The notes under the pieces were generated by a model. It had not been told where the DNA came from, did not search any database, and saw only the letters and a list, made by a program, of their open reading frames with translations. DNA of 5,242 nt from Candidatus Bathyarchaeota archaeon (GTDB lineage Archaea; Thermoproteota; Bathyarchaeia; TCS64): positions 1 through 5,242 of the forward strand of contig CALGBN010000054.1 in assembly GCA_937877765.1 (NCBI GenBank). Reading direction: 5' to 3'. How positions within the stretch are numbered: the stretch's first letter is position 1; every line of letters starts with the position of its first letter. The position numbers and the translations under genes are program-made. Below are positions 1-5,242 of the stretch, piece after piece.

Positions 1-56
1 CACCGAGATCTACACCGTCTAATTCGTCGGCAGCGTCAGATGTGTATAAGAGACAG
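1..56 (+). other. Illumina Nextera sequencing adapter (artefact)
   Basis: This is library adapter, not genomic DNA. Bases 1-15 are the 3' part of the P5 flow-cell oligo, 16-23 are an 8-base index (CGTCTAAT, which from memory is Nextera XT index S510), 24-37 are the read-1 adapter arm and 38-56 are the 19-base Tn5 mosaic end. Genomic sequence begins at 57. Translating through the mosaic end gives the false N-terminus MCIRDS, a familiar sign of Nextera contamination in predicted proteins. The order P5, index, mosaic end, insert is exactly that of a library molecule, so this is a contig end that was not trimmed. Confidence 0.98.
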
Positions 57-924
57 TGTTCTTTCTACTGGCTTGATAAATTTAGATAGAATTCTTTGTG
101 TATCGCAAGATGGTAAATGGGGGCTTCCAGTAGGTAGAATAATTTCTGTGAAAGCCCGACCAAGTGTTGGAAAAACAACCTTTTTGTTAAGAATTGCAGA
201 GCAAGCTCTTAAGAGAGGAGGAGCGGTTCATATAATTGAATCTGAAAGAGCTTTAGATATTGATTATGCTAGAAAGATTTGTCCCCATGTTGATCATGCT
301 TTATTTTCTCAACCTGATTCATTGGAAGATGCTTTTGATACTGTAGAGGCGGCTCTTGAAATTTGTTTGACAGCTCGAAAGCAGACTGGAGTTACAACTC
401 CTTTTGTTATTCTTATGGATTCTTTTTCAGGCTTTTCTCCTTCTGCTGAATTAAAAGGAGACTTTAGTACTTCAGGAAAAGCTTTAGGTGAACATGCTAG
501 AGTGGCTTCTATGGCTTGCAGAAAGCTTACTGGAAAGATAGCTAAAGCTAAAGCTTTGTTTGTTTTAAGTCATCAAGTAAAATCTAAGATTGGAGTGTTT
601 TGGGGCAGTAGAGAAACAAATATTGGTGGTGATGCTTTTAATTTTCATGATTCTATATGTATTAATTTGAGCAGGGTTTCTGTAATTAAAGATAGTGAAG
701 ATAGAATTGCAGGCCATTATGGGTTTTTTAGAACTACAAAAAACAAACTATTTCCTCCAGATAGATCTGTGAAATTTAAGCTTGTGAATGGTAAAGGATT
801 TAATCAGGGATTTGCTTTACTTGATTTTCTTTTAGATAACAAGATTGTAATTAAACGTGGGTCATGGTTTCGTTTTTATTTTATTTATTATAAGAAAAAA
901 AGAGTGGTTATTGTTCTTAGCTGA
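57..924 (+). CDS. recA: Divergent RecA-type recombinase, 5'-truncated, probably viral
   Basis: RecA-family ATPase that would form filaments on single-stranded DNA and drive strand exchange or recombination-dependent replication. The reading frame is open from the adapter junction; about 40 N-terminal residues are missing, since the sequence enters at the STG motif preceding Walker A in E. coli RecA. Visible landmarks: Walker A-like ARPSVGKTT (154-180, first Gly replaced by Ala), the IESERALD motif holding the catalytic Glu, the SQPD motif, Walker B FVILMDS (403-423), L1 region, the Gln of SHQVKSKIGV (574-576) equivalent to E. coli Gln194, an L2-type GGDAF segment, and TKNK (736-747) matching the paired lysines of the subunit interface. 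The GSWF motif near 856-867 is the last recognisable part; the following residues are lysine- and aromatic-rich, lack the usual C-terminal domain, and may be read-through past a junction. Low G+C and a divergent P-loop suggest a phage or virus gene; a bacterial origin is possible. Confidence 0.85.
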
Positions 925-2722
925 ACAATTCTTCCAGCCTATCTACTAATCCAGCTAGGTACTGGAAAGCATTCTCAACCGGTTCAGGCTTTGTGAGGTC
1001 TACGCCTGTCATCTTCAGGTTCTCGGTTGGGTATCGTGATCCACCTGCTTTGAGGAAGCTGTGGTATCTTTCTACTGCGTCTAGGTCGCCTGCTAGTATT
1101 GGTTTGGCTAGGGCGTGGGCTCCGCTGATGCCTGTGGTGTACTGGTAGACGTAGAAGTCGATGTACATGTGCCCGAACTGAGCCCATGTGATGCCGATTC
1201 GGTCATGATCAAACTCCACCTCGTCACCATAGCCTTCCTTGAATAACTCAGCCATCAAGTCAATGAGGCTATCAGCGCTCAAAGGTTTGCCTTCCTCAGC
1301 CCTCGTGTGGGCTTCTAGCTCGAACCGTGCGAGAGTTGGCATGATGAAGAAGTATCTGTGGAAGTTGCTCATGGCTTCCTCGATTAACCCGATCTGGAAT
1401 TCACGGTCTGTTTGTGTCCTGAAGAGGTAGTCCCTTACCATTGCTTGGTTGAAGTTAGACGCAACCTCCGCCTCAAATAAACTGTATCTTCCATAGATGT
1501 ATGGCTGTGTTCTCCACGAGTAGTAGCTGTGGAGGGCGTGACCGAGTTCGTGGGCTAGTGTGCTTAGGCTGAATAGGTCCCCTGCCCATGACATCATTAT
1601 GAAGGGATAGGTTCCCGCTGTGGCGCTTGTGAAGGCTCCCTGTCGTTTGCCCTTGTTTCTTACCCTGTCTACCCATCGCTGCTCTAAACAGCCTCTTTGG
1701 ATGACCTGTACTATTTCTTTACCGAGGGGCTCCAAGCCTTCGCTGATCCAGTCTACTGCTTGTTTGAAGGATACACGAGGTTTGTCTGTGGTTAGTGGTG
1801 CCTTGATGTCGTATACGTGGAACTTGTCTATGTCCATGATTTCCCGTCTGAGGCGCCAGTACCGGTGCCAAGTGGGTAGGTTTCGTTTGAATACTTCTAG
1901 TAGGTTGTGGTATACCTCGACTGGGATATAGTTGCGTCCCATGGATGCGTGGAGGCTGGACTCGTAGTTTCTTGTCCTCATGTTGAAGACATCGCCCTTC
2001 AACTGGGCGATTAAGGTAGCCGCCATCGTGTTCTTCACCCTGAGATACCCATCAGAGTAGTTCTCAAAGGCTGTACGCCTTGTCTCCCTGTCTGGATCGG
2101 TGATTAAACCGCCTATGCTGGCTTGTCCTACCTCGATCGTTTCTCCCGTCGATGATACTGCTTGCTTGAAAACTAGGTCCGCGTTATTCAGCGAGCTATA
2201 GATGGTTGATGGACCACCAAGCGGATCAGAGGTCATGGCTAATACCTCTTCCACTTCAGCGCTGCGGACATGCTCTTGTTTACGTCTGAGCTTGTCCAAT
2301 GCGTGTTTGAAGTAGGCTATATTGGGGGTGATATCAACCCATTTCTGAACCTCATCCAGTCCAATCTCCATGAGCTCGGGCTCAAAGAAAGAGGTGGCTG
2401 CCTGAAGATGTGATAATATTGTTCGTGCTTGTCCTACTCGTGCTGCGTTACGCTGGTTTGTGGTGTCAACCGAATAATAGTTGCTGGCGTAGTTTCGTAG
2501 TTTGCCGGCTATTATGCCTGCTTGTTGGGCGTGTTCAAGGTATTCGTGTAGTTGTTCTGGTCCTTGTTTGATCTTGCCTTGATATGCCTGTAGTTTGGGT
2601 AATAGGTTTGTGAGTTTCGTGTATGCTTTTTCCCATTCCATGTGGCTTGGGTAGACGCTTTCAAGGTCCCATGTTTCCTCGATGGGGACCTCGCTGCGTG
2701 GGGGTAAACTCGATTTACTCAA
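917..2722 (-). CDS. pepF: M3-family zinc oligopeptidase (oligoendopeptidase F)
   Basis: Cytosolic zinc metallopeptidase that cleaves short peptides in intracellular peptide turnover. The 601 residues match the usual length of the PepF branch of family M3, and no signal peptide is seen. The zinc site is HELGH at residues 391-395 (His391, His395, catalytic Glu392), with the third ligand probably Glu419 in the AEVASNFN stretch 28 residues after His391. The C-terminal substrate-binding region has His518 and Tyr520, then FYVYQYTTG (523-531), typical of M3 enzymes. The N-terminal part (about 1-190) is the helical PepF N-domain beginning at EETWDLESVYPS. The start is TTG: an in-frame TAG lies five codons upstream (2735-2737) and AGGAG sits 9 bases before the TTG, while the next Met is residue 28. 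It follows the VOC gene by 65 bases on the same strand; a weak TATA-like TTAACATATTT (2754-2764) could give it its own promoter. Ends in TAA beside the AT-rich segment. Confidence 0.95.
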   Translation of the reverse strand: MSKSSLPPRSEVPIEETWDLESVYPSHMEWEKAYTKLTNLLPKLQAYQGKIKQGPEQLHEYLEHAQQAGIIAGKLRNYASNYYSVDTTNQRNAARVGQARTILSHLQAATSFFEPELMEIGLDEVQKWVDITPNIAYFKHALDKLRRKQEHVRSAEVEEVLAMTSDPLGGPSTIYSSLNNADLVFKQAVSSTGETIEVGQASIGGLITDPDRETRRTAFENYSDGYLRVKNTMAATLIAQLKGDVFNMRTRNYESSLHASMGRNYIPVEVYHNLLEVFKRNLPTWHRYWRLRREIMDIDKFHVYDIKAPLTTDKPRVSFKQAVDWISEGLEPLGKEIVQVIQRGCLEQRWVDRVRNKGKRQGAFTSATAGTYPFIMMSWAGDLFSLSTLAHELGHALHSYYSWRTQPYIYGRYSLFEAEVASNFNQAMVRDYLFRTQTDREFQIGLIEEAMSNFHRYFFIMPTLARFELEAHTRAEEGKPLSADSLIDLMAELFKEGYGDEVEFDHDRIGITWAQFGHMYIDFYVYQYTTGISGAHALAKPILAGDLDAVERYHSFLKAGGSRYPTENLKMTGVDLTKPEPVENAFQYLAGLVDRLEELFS

Positions 2723-2731
2723 TTTGTTAGA

Positions 2732-2736
2732 CTCCT
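2732..2736 (-). promoter_or_regulatory. Shine-Dalgarno site of the M3 peptidase gene
   Basis: AGGAG on the minus strand, 9 bases before the TTG start at 2722-2720. It overlaps an in-frame TAG (2735-2737), so the coding region cannot extend upstream. Together these fix TTG as the start. Confidence 0.7.
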
Positions 2737-2787
2737 ATGAAACTCAATGGTTGAAATATGTTAAGTAGTTTACGAGTAAGTAAAAGC

Positions 2788-3210
2788 CTATTTTTTCAAT
2801 GATCTTGAACCAAGGTCCTCAAAGAAGCGTAAAAGGTACCCGTCTGGGTCTTGTACTAGAAACTGTTTGTTTCCCACCTCGACATCATCCTTCCTATACC
2901 ATTTTTCCTCTAGCTCCACGAAGAGGCTGATATTGTTTTGGTATAATCGTTTTAGCAGTTTGTCTACGTCGGGTACCTCGATCTGAAGGTTGATGCCTCT
3001 TCCAAGTGGGTACTCTAGCCCGCCTGTCATCCATGTTCTGGTTAACCCTATCTGGTCTATCATTATCTGGGACTCTCCAAGGGATAGGTATGCGAATCCA
3101 TCCTCTTCTCGTTGATACTCGATTTTGAATCCAAGTATATCGGTGTAGAAGGGGAGTGTCTTTTGGTAATCAGTGATGGATAACTCGGGGACAAGGCTAT
3201 TGGATTTCAT
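2788..3210 (-). CDS. VOC-superfamily protein (glyoxalase / bleomycin-resistance type)
   Basis: A 140-residue single VOC protein, the usual size for a monomer that pairs into a dimer of beta-alpha-beta-beta-beta modules. The N-terminal half has VPELSITDYQKTLPFYTDIL (7-26) with the FYTDILGF motif. The second half starts at NLQIEVPDVDKLLKRL (about 74-89) and contains WYRKDD (104-109) and FLVQDPDGYLLRFFE (117-131), close to bleomycin-binding-protein members. There is no His at the usual first metal position, which argues against a classical lactoylglutathione lyase; the ligand or substrate is unknown. The start is the ATG at 3210: the frame stays open another 52 codons upstream, but that extension is polar, lacks VOC sequence and overlaps another plausible ORF. 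A TATA-like box 26 bases upstream of this ATG suggests a leaderless transcript. Ends in TAG, with an in-frame TAA five codons further on. Probably cotranscribed with the peptidase. Confidence 0.88.
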   Translation of the reverse strand: MKSNSLVPELSITDYQKTLPFYTDILGFKIEYQREEDGFAYLSLGESQIMIDQIGLTRTWMTGGLEYPLGRGINLQIEVPDVDKLLKRLYQNNISLFVELEEKWYRKDDVEVGNKQFLVQDPDGYLLRFFEDLGSRSLKK

Positions 3211-3230
3211 AGTGTAACGGAACCCTTGTC

Positions 3231-3240
3231 GGTGTATAAG
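3231..3240 (-). promoter_or_regulatory. Candidate archaeal TATA box for the VOC gene
   Basis: CTTATACACC on the minus strand, centred about 26 bases before the ATG at 3210. With the usual archaeal TATA-to-start distance this puts transcription initiation at or next to the ATG, giving a leaderless mRNA, and fits the lack of a well-spaced Shine-Dalgarno (AAGGG lies about 12 bases upstream). Weak match; position is the main support. Confidence 0.35.
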
Positions 3241-3257
3241 AATTGCATGTTCTGTTG

Positions 3258-3494
3258 TTAGCTTGGTTCTATTGTTTTTCTGGTGGTTTCTAGTAGTTTG
3301 GTTATTTCTTTTCTTGTTATCTCTGGGTAGTGGGGTGGTCCGGTTCTGTGTTGGTGCATTCTCCATAAGAGCTTGAATAACTGGGTTTTCTCGTTGGTGA
3401 TTTCATCGTTGGTGTTTATGGCTGTGAGTCTTTGGTGGACGGCTCTCATGGTTGGGGTTATTTCGGGTTGGAATATACGGTGTCTGCGGGGCAT
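3258..3494 (-). CDS. Possible small hypothetical protein (78 aa)
   Basis: Unrecognised basic ORF. It begins at an ATG 6 bases from the first palindrome of the array and ends 47 bases before the VOC start, so it could be the first gene of a minus-strand operon with VOC and the peptidase. The frame is closed upstream by a TAG formed inside the palindrome (3501-3503). Codons (AGA, ATA, CCA, many third-position C/A) look coding-like. The C-terminal half, from NEKTQLFKLLW to TRKTIEPS, could form amphipathic helices, but I see no definite HTH or other domain. An alternative start is Met16 (3447-3449). No clear Shine-Dalgarno. A competing overlapping frame, the VOC N-terminal extension, is also open here, so the case for coding is moderate to weak. 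Confidence 0.35.
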   Translation of the reverse strand: MPRRHRIFQPEITPTMRAVHQRLTAINTNDEITNEKTQLFKLLWRMHQHRTGPPHYPEITRKEITKLLETTRKTIEPS

Positions 3495-3500
3495 ACCCGT

Positions 3501-3819
3501 CTATTGGTACCAATAGAAAATAGGGTGCCCGAGACCAAACTCTCTTCAATTAGGCGACATACTCGTCTATTGGTACCAATAAAATCTCATGCCAATTTTT
3601 TTGCTTTAACGAATTCAAACCTATTGGTACCAATACAAAATAGGCTCATGGAAACCCCGCTCATCCATATTAAGATACTATACAAATCTATTGGTACCAA
3701 TAAACAATGAAGCTAAATTTCGCCATTCTCAAAAACAGAATTCTATTGGTACCAATACAAGCAGAAAGACAGATTTTGCCTTCCTTTTTAACGAAACCAT
3801 ATTTCTATTGGTACCAATA
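3501..3819. repeat. Six-copy interspaced palindromic repeat array (TATTGGTACCAATA core)
   Basis: Six exact copies of CTATTGGTACCAATA lie at 3501-3515, 3567-3581, 3621-3635, 3688-3702, 3743-3757 and 3805-3819. The inner 14 bases are a perfect palindrome, and in copy 1 the next base makes it a perfect 16-mer, CTATTGGTACCAATAG. Start-to-start distances are 66, 54, 67, 55 and 62 bases, with spacers of 51, 39, 52, 40 and 47 bases that are mostly unrelated and AT-rich. The array lies between the divergent minus-strand genes and the serpin gene, ending 108 bases before the serpin ATG. Perfect dyads on separate DNA faces suggest binding sites for a symmetric DNA-binding protein acting as operator cluster, partition-like site or iterons. 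As RNA, each copy could fold into a 5-6 bp stem with a GUAC loop. No neighbouring gene identifies the function. Confidence 0.95.
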
Positions 3820-3890
3820 CCCCGTTACCTTCCGGCTTGTTTGCCTCTTTTCATAATCAAGTCAGATATTCAAGTGTTCTAAAACTTAGT
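3820..3890. other. Intergenic spacer between repeat array and serpin promoter
   Basis: Seventy-one bases between the last palindrome and the candidate TATA box. I see no ORF, tRNA or strong hairpin here. The remainder of the divergent intergenic region (3211-3927) is accounted for by the VOC promoter, the possible small ORF, the palindrome array and the serpin promoter. Confidence 0.5.
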
Positions 3891-3898
3891 TTTATATT
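3891..3898 (+). promoter_or_regulatory. Candidate TATA box for the serpin gene
   Basis: TTTATATT centred about 33 bases before the serpin ATG at 3928. Archaeal spacing would start transcription near 3920, leaving a very short leader that would omit the AAGGA element; if the leader is longer, AAGGA is available. The palindrome array lies 72-390 bases upstream of this box, so it could act on this promoter at a distance but does not overlap it. Confidence 0.4.
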
Positions 3899-3913
3899 AA
3901 AAATAACCATTTT

Positions 3914-3918
3914 AAGGA
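3914..3918 (+). promoter_or_regulatory. Shine-Dalgarno-like AAGGA before the serpin start
   Basis: AAGGA ends 9 bases before the ATG at 3928. An ATG at 3918-3920 overlaps its end but is in another frame, so it does not compete for the serpin product. Confidence 0.5.
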
Positions 3919-3927
3919 TGCAACAAG

Positions 3928-5193
3928 ATGAATAATACCCGAACAATATACGCTTTTATTTCCTTATTCTTGGTGCTGGTGATTGGTGTTAGCTTATACT
4001 GGTTGCCAGATAACCCTAGTTACATTGCAACAGGTGAGAACGAGTTCTCCGATTTAGACTCAAGCGGAGCAACTCCCTACAGCATACATGTAGCGGTTGA
4101 TGCCTGTAACTCGTATGCCTTCAAACAATACCAGCAATACAGAGACACAGAGGAATCAAACATATTCTTCTCACCATACAGCATATCGACCTGTCTCTCT
4201 ATGGTCTATGAAGGAGCAAGGGGAGAAACAGCCGAGGAGATGCAGCAAGTCTTTGAGTGGAGCGAGAACCCTGATATGCGGCTCCCAGCAACGGCTTACC
4301 TCTACAATAAGCTCAATGACCCTGAAAAAAACTGCACGGTACGTTCGGCTAACTCGGTCTGGGTGCAGGAAGACTATCCATTGCTTGAAGAGTACATTAA
4401 CGTCCTAGAGACTGGGTATGGTGGGAAAGCGGTAAACATTGATTTTGGGAGAAGTGATGAAGCGAGGAAACAGATCAATGCTTGGGTGGAGAGTAGAACC
4501 AACGACAAGATCAAGGACTTGTTTGAGGAAGGGATGATTACCTCGGATGCAAGGATGGTGTTGACCAATGCCTTGTATTTTAAGGGAGACTAGAAACAAA
4601 AGTTTGATGCCGGGAAAACAAGGGAATTATTGTTTAACATATCACGTAGCGAGCAGGTCTCGGTTGATATGATGTTTCTTCGTGACAAGTGGTTCAACTA
4701 CACTGAGAATGATCTCGTTCAGGTTCTTGAGATGGATTACAGTGGCGGAGACTACTCTATGATTATCCTATTGCCTCGGGAAACAGGGTTAGACTCAGTT
4801 GAGAATAGTATTGATCATGAGAGCTTCTCGGCGTTGATCGATGACTTGGAGCCCCATGAGATGATTTTGAGTGTTCCACGGTTTACGATTGAAACCAAAT
4901 ACGTGATGAACACTGGTTTATCTGAGCTCGGCATGTCTCAAGCGTTTACTCCTTCTGCTGATTTCAGCGGTGTTACCCTTGAGGATGACCTCTGGCTGGA
5001 TACTGTTGTTCATCAGACTTACATAAGCGTAGCCGAGAACGGGACAGAAGCCGCTGCAGCTACAGGGGCTTCCTATGTTATGTCTATGCCTTCTGGTGTA
5101 CGGTTCCGGGTTGATCATCCTTTCATGTTTGCTATCTTGGAGAAGGAGACGGGACTTATTTTATTCATAGGGAGAGTTGTTGATCCATCATAG
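3928..5193 (+). pseudogene. Exported inhibitory-type serpin interrupted by an in-frame TAG
   Basis: Serpins inhibit serine or cysteine proteases by trapping them after cleavage of a reactive-centre loop. One frame of 421 codons covers a full serpin, broken only by TAG at codon 222 (4591-4593). The first piece is 3928-4593 (221 aa); a caller may restart the second at TTG 4630 and run to 5193 (187 aa). Residues 7-25 are hydrophobic (signal peptide or N-terminal anchor, no lipobox Cys), so the product should act outside the membrane. Serpin motifs in order: FFSPYSIS (80-87), MVYEGARGETAEEM (92-105), INAWVESRTNDKI (183-195), TNALYFKGD (213-221), VPRFTIE, the hinge GTEAAAATGA (372-381), FRVDHPFMF and the terminal FIGRVVDP. 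The short-side-chain hinge fits an inhibitor, not a substrate-type serpin; counting from Gly372 as P15 puts P1-P1' at Ser386-Met387. Only the TAG departs from an intact gene, so a very recent mutation, a sequence error or recoding are all possible. Confidence 0.9.
4591..4593 (+). other. In-frame TAG replacing the conserved serpin tryptophan
   Basis: The family pattern here is FKG-x-W-x-x-x-F (Trp194 in human alpha-1-antitrypsin). The sequence reads FKGD, TAG, then KQKFDAGKT, with alignment continuing without a gap. TGG to TAG is a single G-to-A change. Confidence 0.9.
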
Positions 5194-5241
5194 GCGTTTC
5201 ACCTCTTTGGACACCAATTCTTCTGTGAATCGCTTAGATTC
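5188..5241 (-). CDS. Possible C-terminal tail of a minus-strand gene, cut by window end
   Basis: On the minus strand the last 54 bases read ESKRFTEELVSKEVKRL followed by TGA at 5190-5188, a charged, helix-like tail. If real, it converges on the serpin and overlaps its last two codons by 6 bases. Only 17 codons are visible, so this is a weak call; the alternative is plain 3' intergenic sequence. Confidence 0.25.
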   Translation of the reverse strand, partial: ESKRFTEELVSKEVKRL

Positions 5242-5242
5242 T

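Noticed and set aside
40..56. Start codon of the RecA-like gene at position 40
   Set aside because: That ATG is inside the Nextera mosaic end; the real N-terminus is missing from the contig.
3211..3366. VOC protein starting at the ATG at 3366 (192 aa)
   Set aside because: The extra 52 residues are polar, Asn/Thr/Arg-rich and unlike VOC proteins; the domain and a TATA-like box both support the ATG at 3210.
3501..3819. CRISPR array
   Set aside because: The conserved repeat is only 15 bases and fully symmetric, spacers vary from 39 to 52 bases, some spacers share sequence, and no cas gene is present. The short dual-repeat layout of TIGR arrays, with a much smaller period, does not fit either.
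3501..3819. Array as clustered GGTACC restriction sites
   Set aside because: The conserved unit extends well beyond GGTACC, and GGTACC also occurs in the VOC gene (near 2836 and 2967) without the flanking palindrome, so the hexamer alone is not the signal.
3432..3882. Plus-strand ORFs across the repeat array (3432-3710 and 3691-3882)
   Set aside because: The repeats are translated in changing frames because two of the periods are not near multiples of three in phase (67 and 55); the products are low-complexity with repeated LLVPI or SIGTN and overlap each other, as expected from chance reading of palindromes.
4591..4593. Confident pyrrolysine or other amber recoding of the serpin
   Set aside because: The position is a conserved Trp one transition away from TAG, and TAG also ends this gene at the family's normal C-terminus, so mutation or error is simpler. 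Kept only as an alternative to test.
917..5193. Peptidase and serpin as a protease-inhibitor pair
   Set aside because: The peptidase is an intracellular zinc enzyme with no signal peptide, whereas serpins trap serine or cysteine proteases and this one is exported; the genes are also on opposite strands and 1.2 kb apart.

Overview
The window reads as an assembled metagenomic contig end, not a clean chromosome segment. Bases 1-56 are Illumina Nextera adapter (P5 tail, 8-base index, transposase mosaic end). The sequence from base 57 to about 870-916 is AT-rich (18 of 60 bases are G/C in 541-600) and encodes a divergent, probably viral, RecA-type recombinase whose N-terminus is cut off by the adapter. 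From 917 onward composition changes sharply (36 of 60 are G/C in 1081-1140), and the gene set looks like one prokaryotic genome. The change falls between two tail-to-tail genes, so an assembly chimera or an integrated viral segment must be considered.

The main segment (917-5242) is probably archaeal. The reasons are TATA-like boxes 26-33 bases upstream of two starts, one of them suggesting a leaderless transcript, together with Shine-Dalgarno-led starts and use of a TTG start. A bacterium cannot be excluded and I cannot place the lineage. On the minus strand, a VOC (glyoxalase/bleomycin-resistance fold) protein is followed 65 bases later by an M3-family oligoendopeptidase F. A possible 78-residue ORF lies upstream of the VOC gene. 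On the plus strand, facing away from them, is a gene for an exported inhibitory-type serpin, broken by one in-frame TAG exactly where serpins carry a nearly invariant tryptophan.

The divergent intergenic region (3211-3927) holds the most unusual feature: six identical copies of a 15-base sequence with a perfect 14-bp palindromic core, TATTGGTACCAATA, spread over 319 bases with non-identical spacers of 51, 39, 52, 40 and 47 bases. The repeats are too short and too symmetric for CRISPR. They look like a multi-site array for a dimeric DNA-binding protein (operator, partition-like or iteron-like), or less likely a series of small RNA hairpins. I see no cas, transposase, toxin-antitoxin or other recognised defence gene in the window, and no direct functional link between the peptidase and the serpin.
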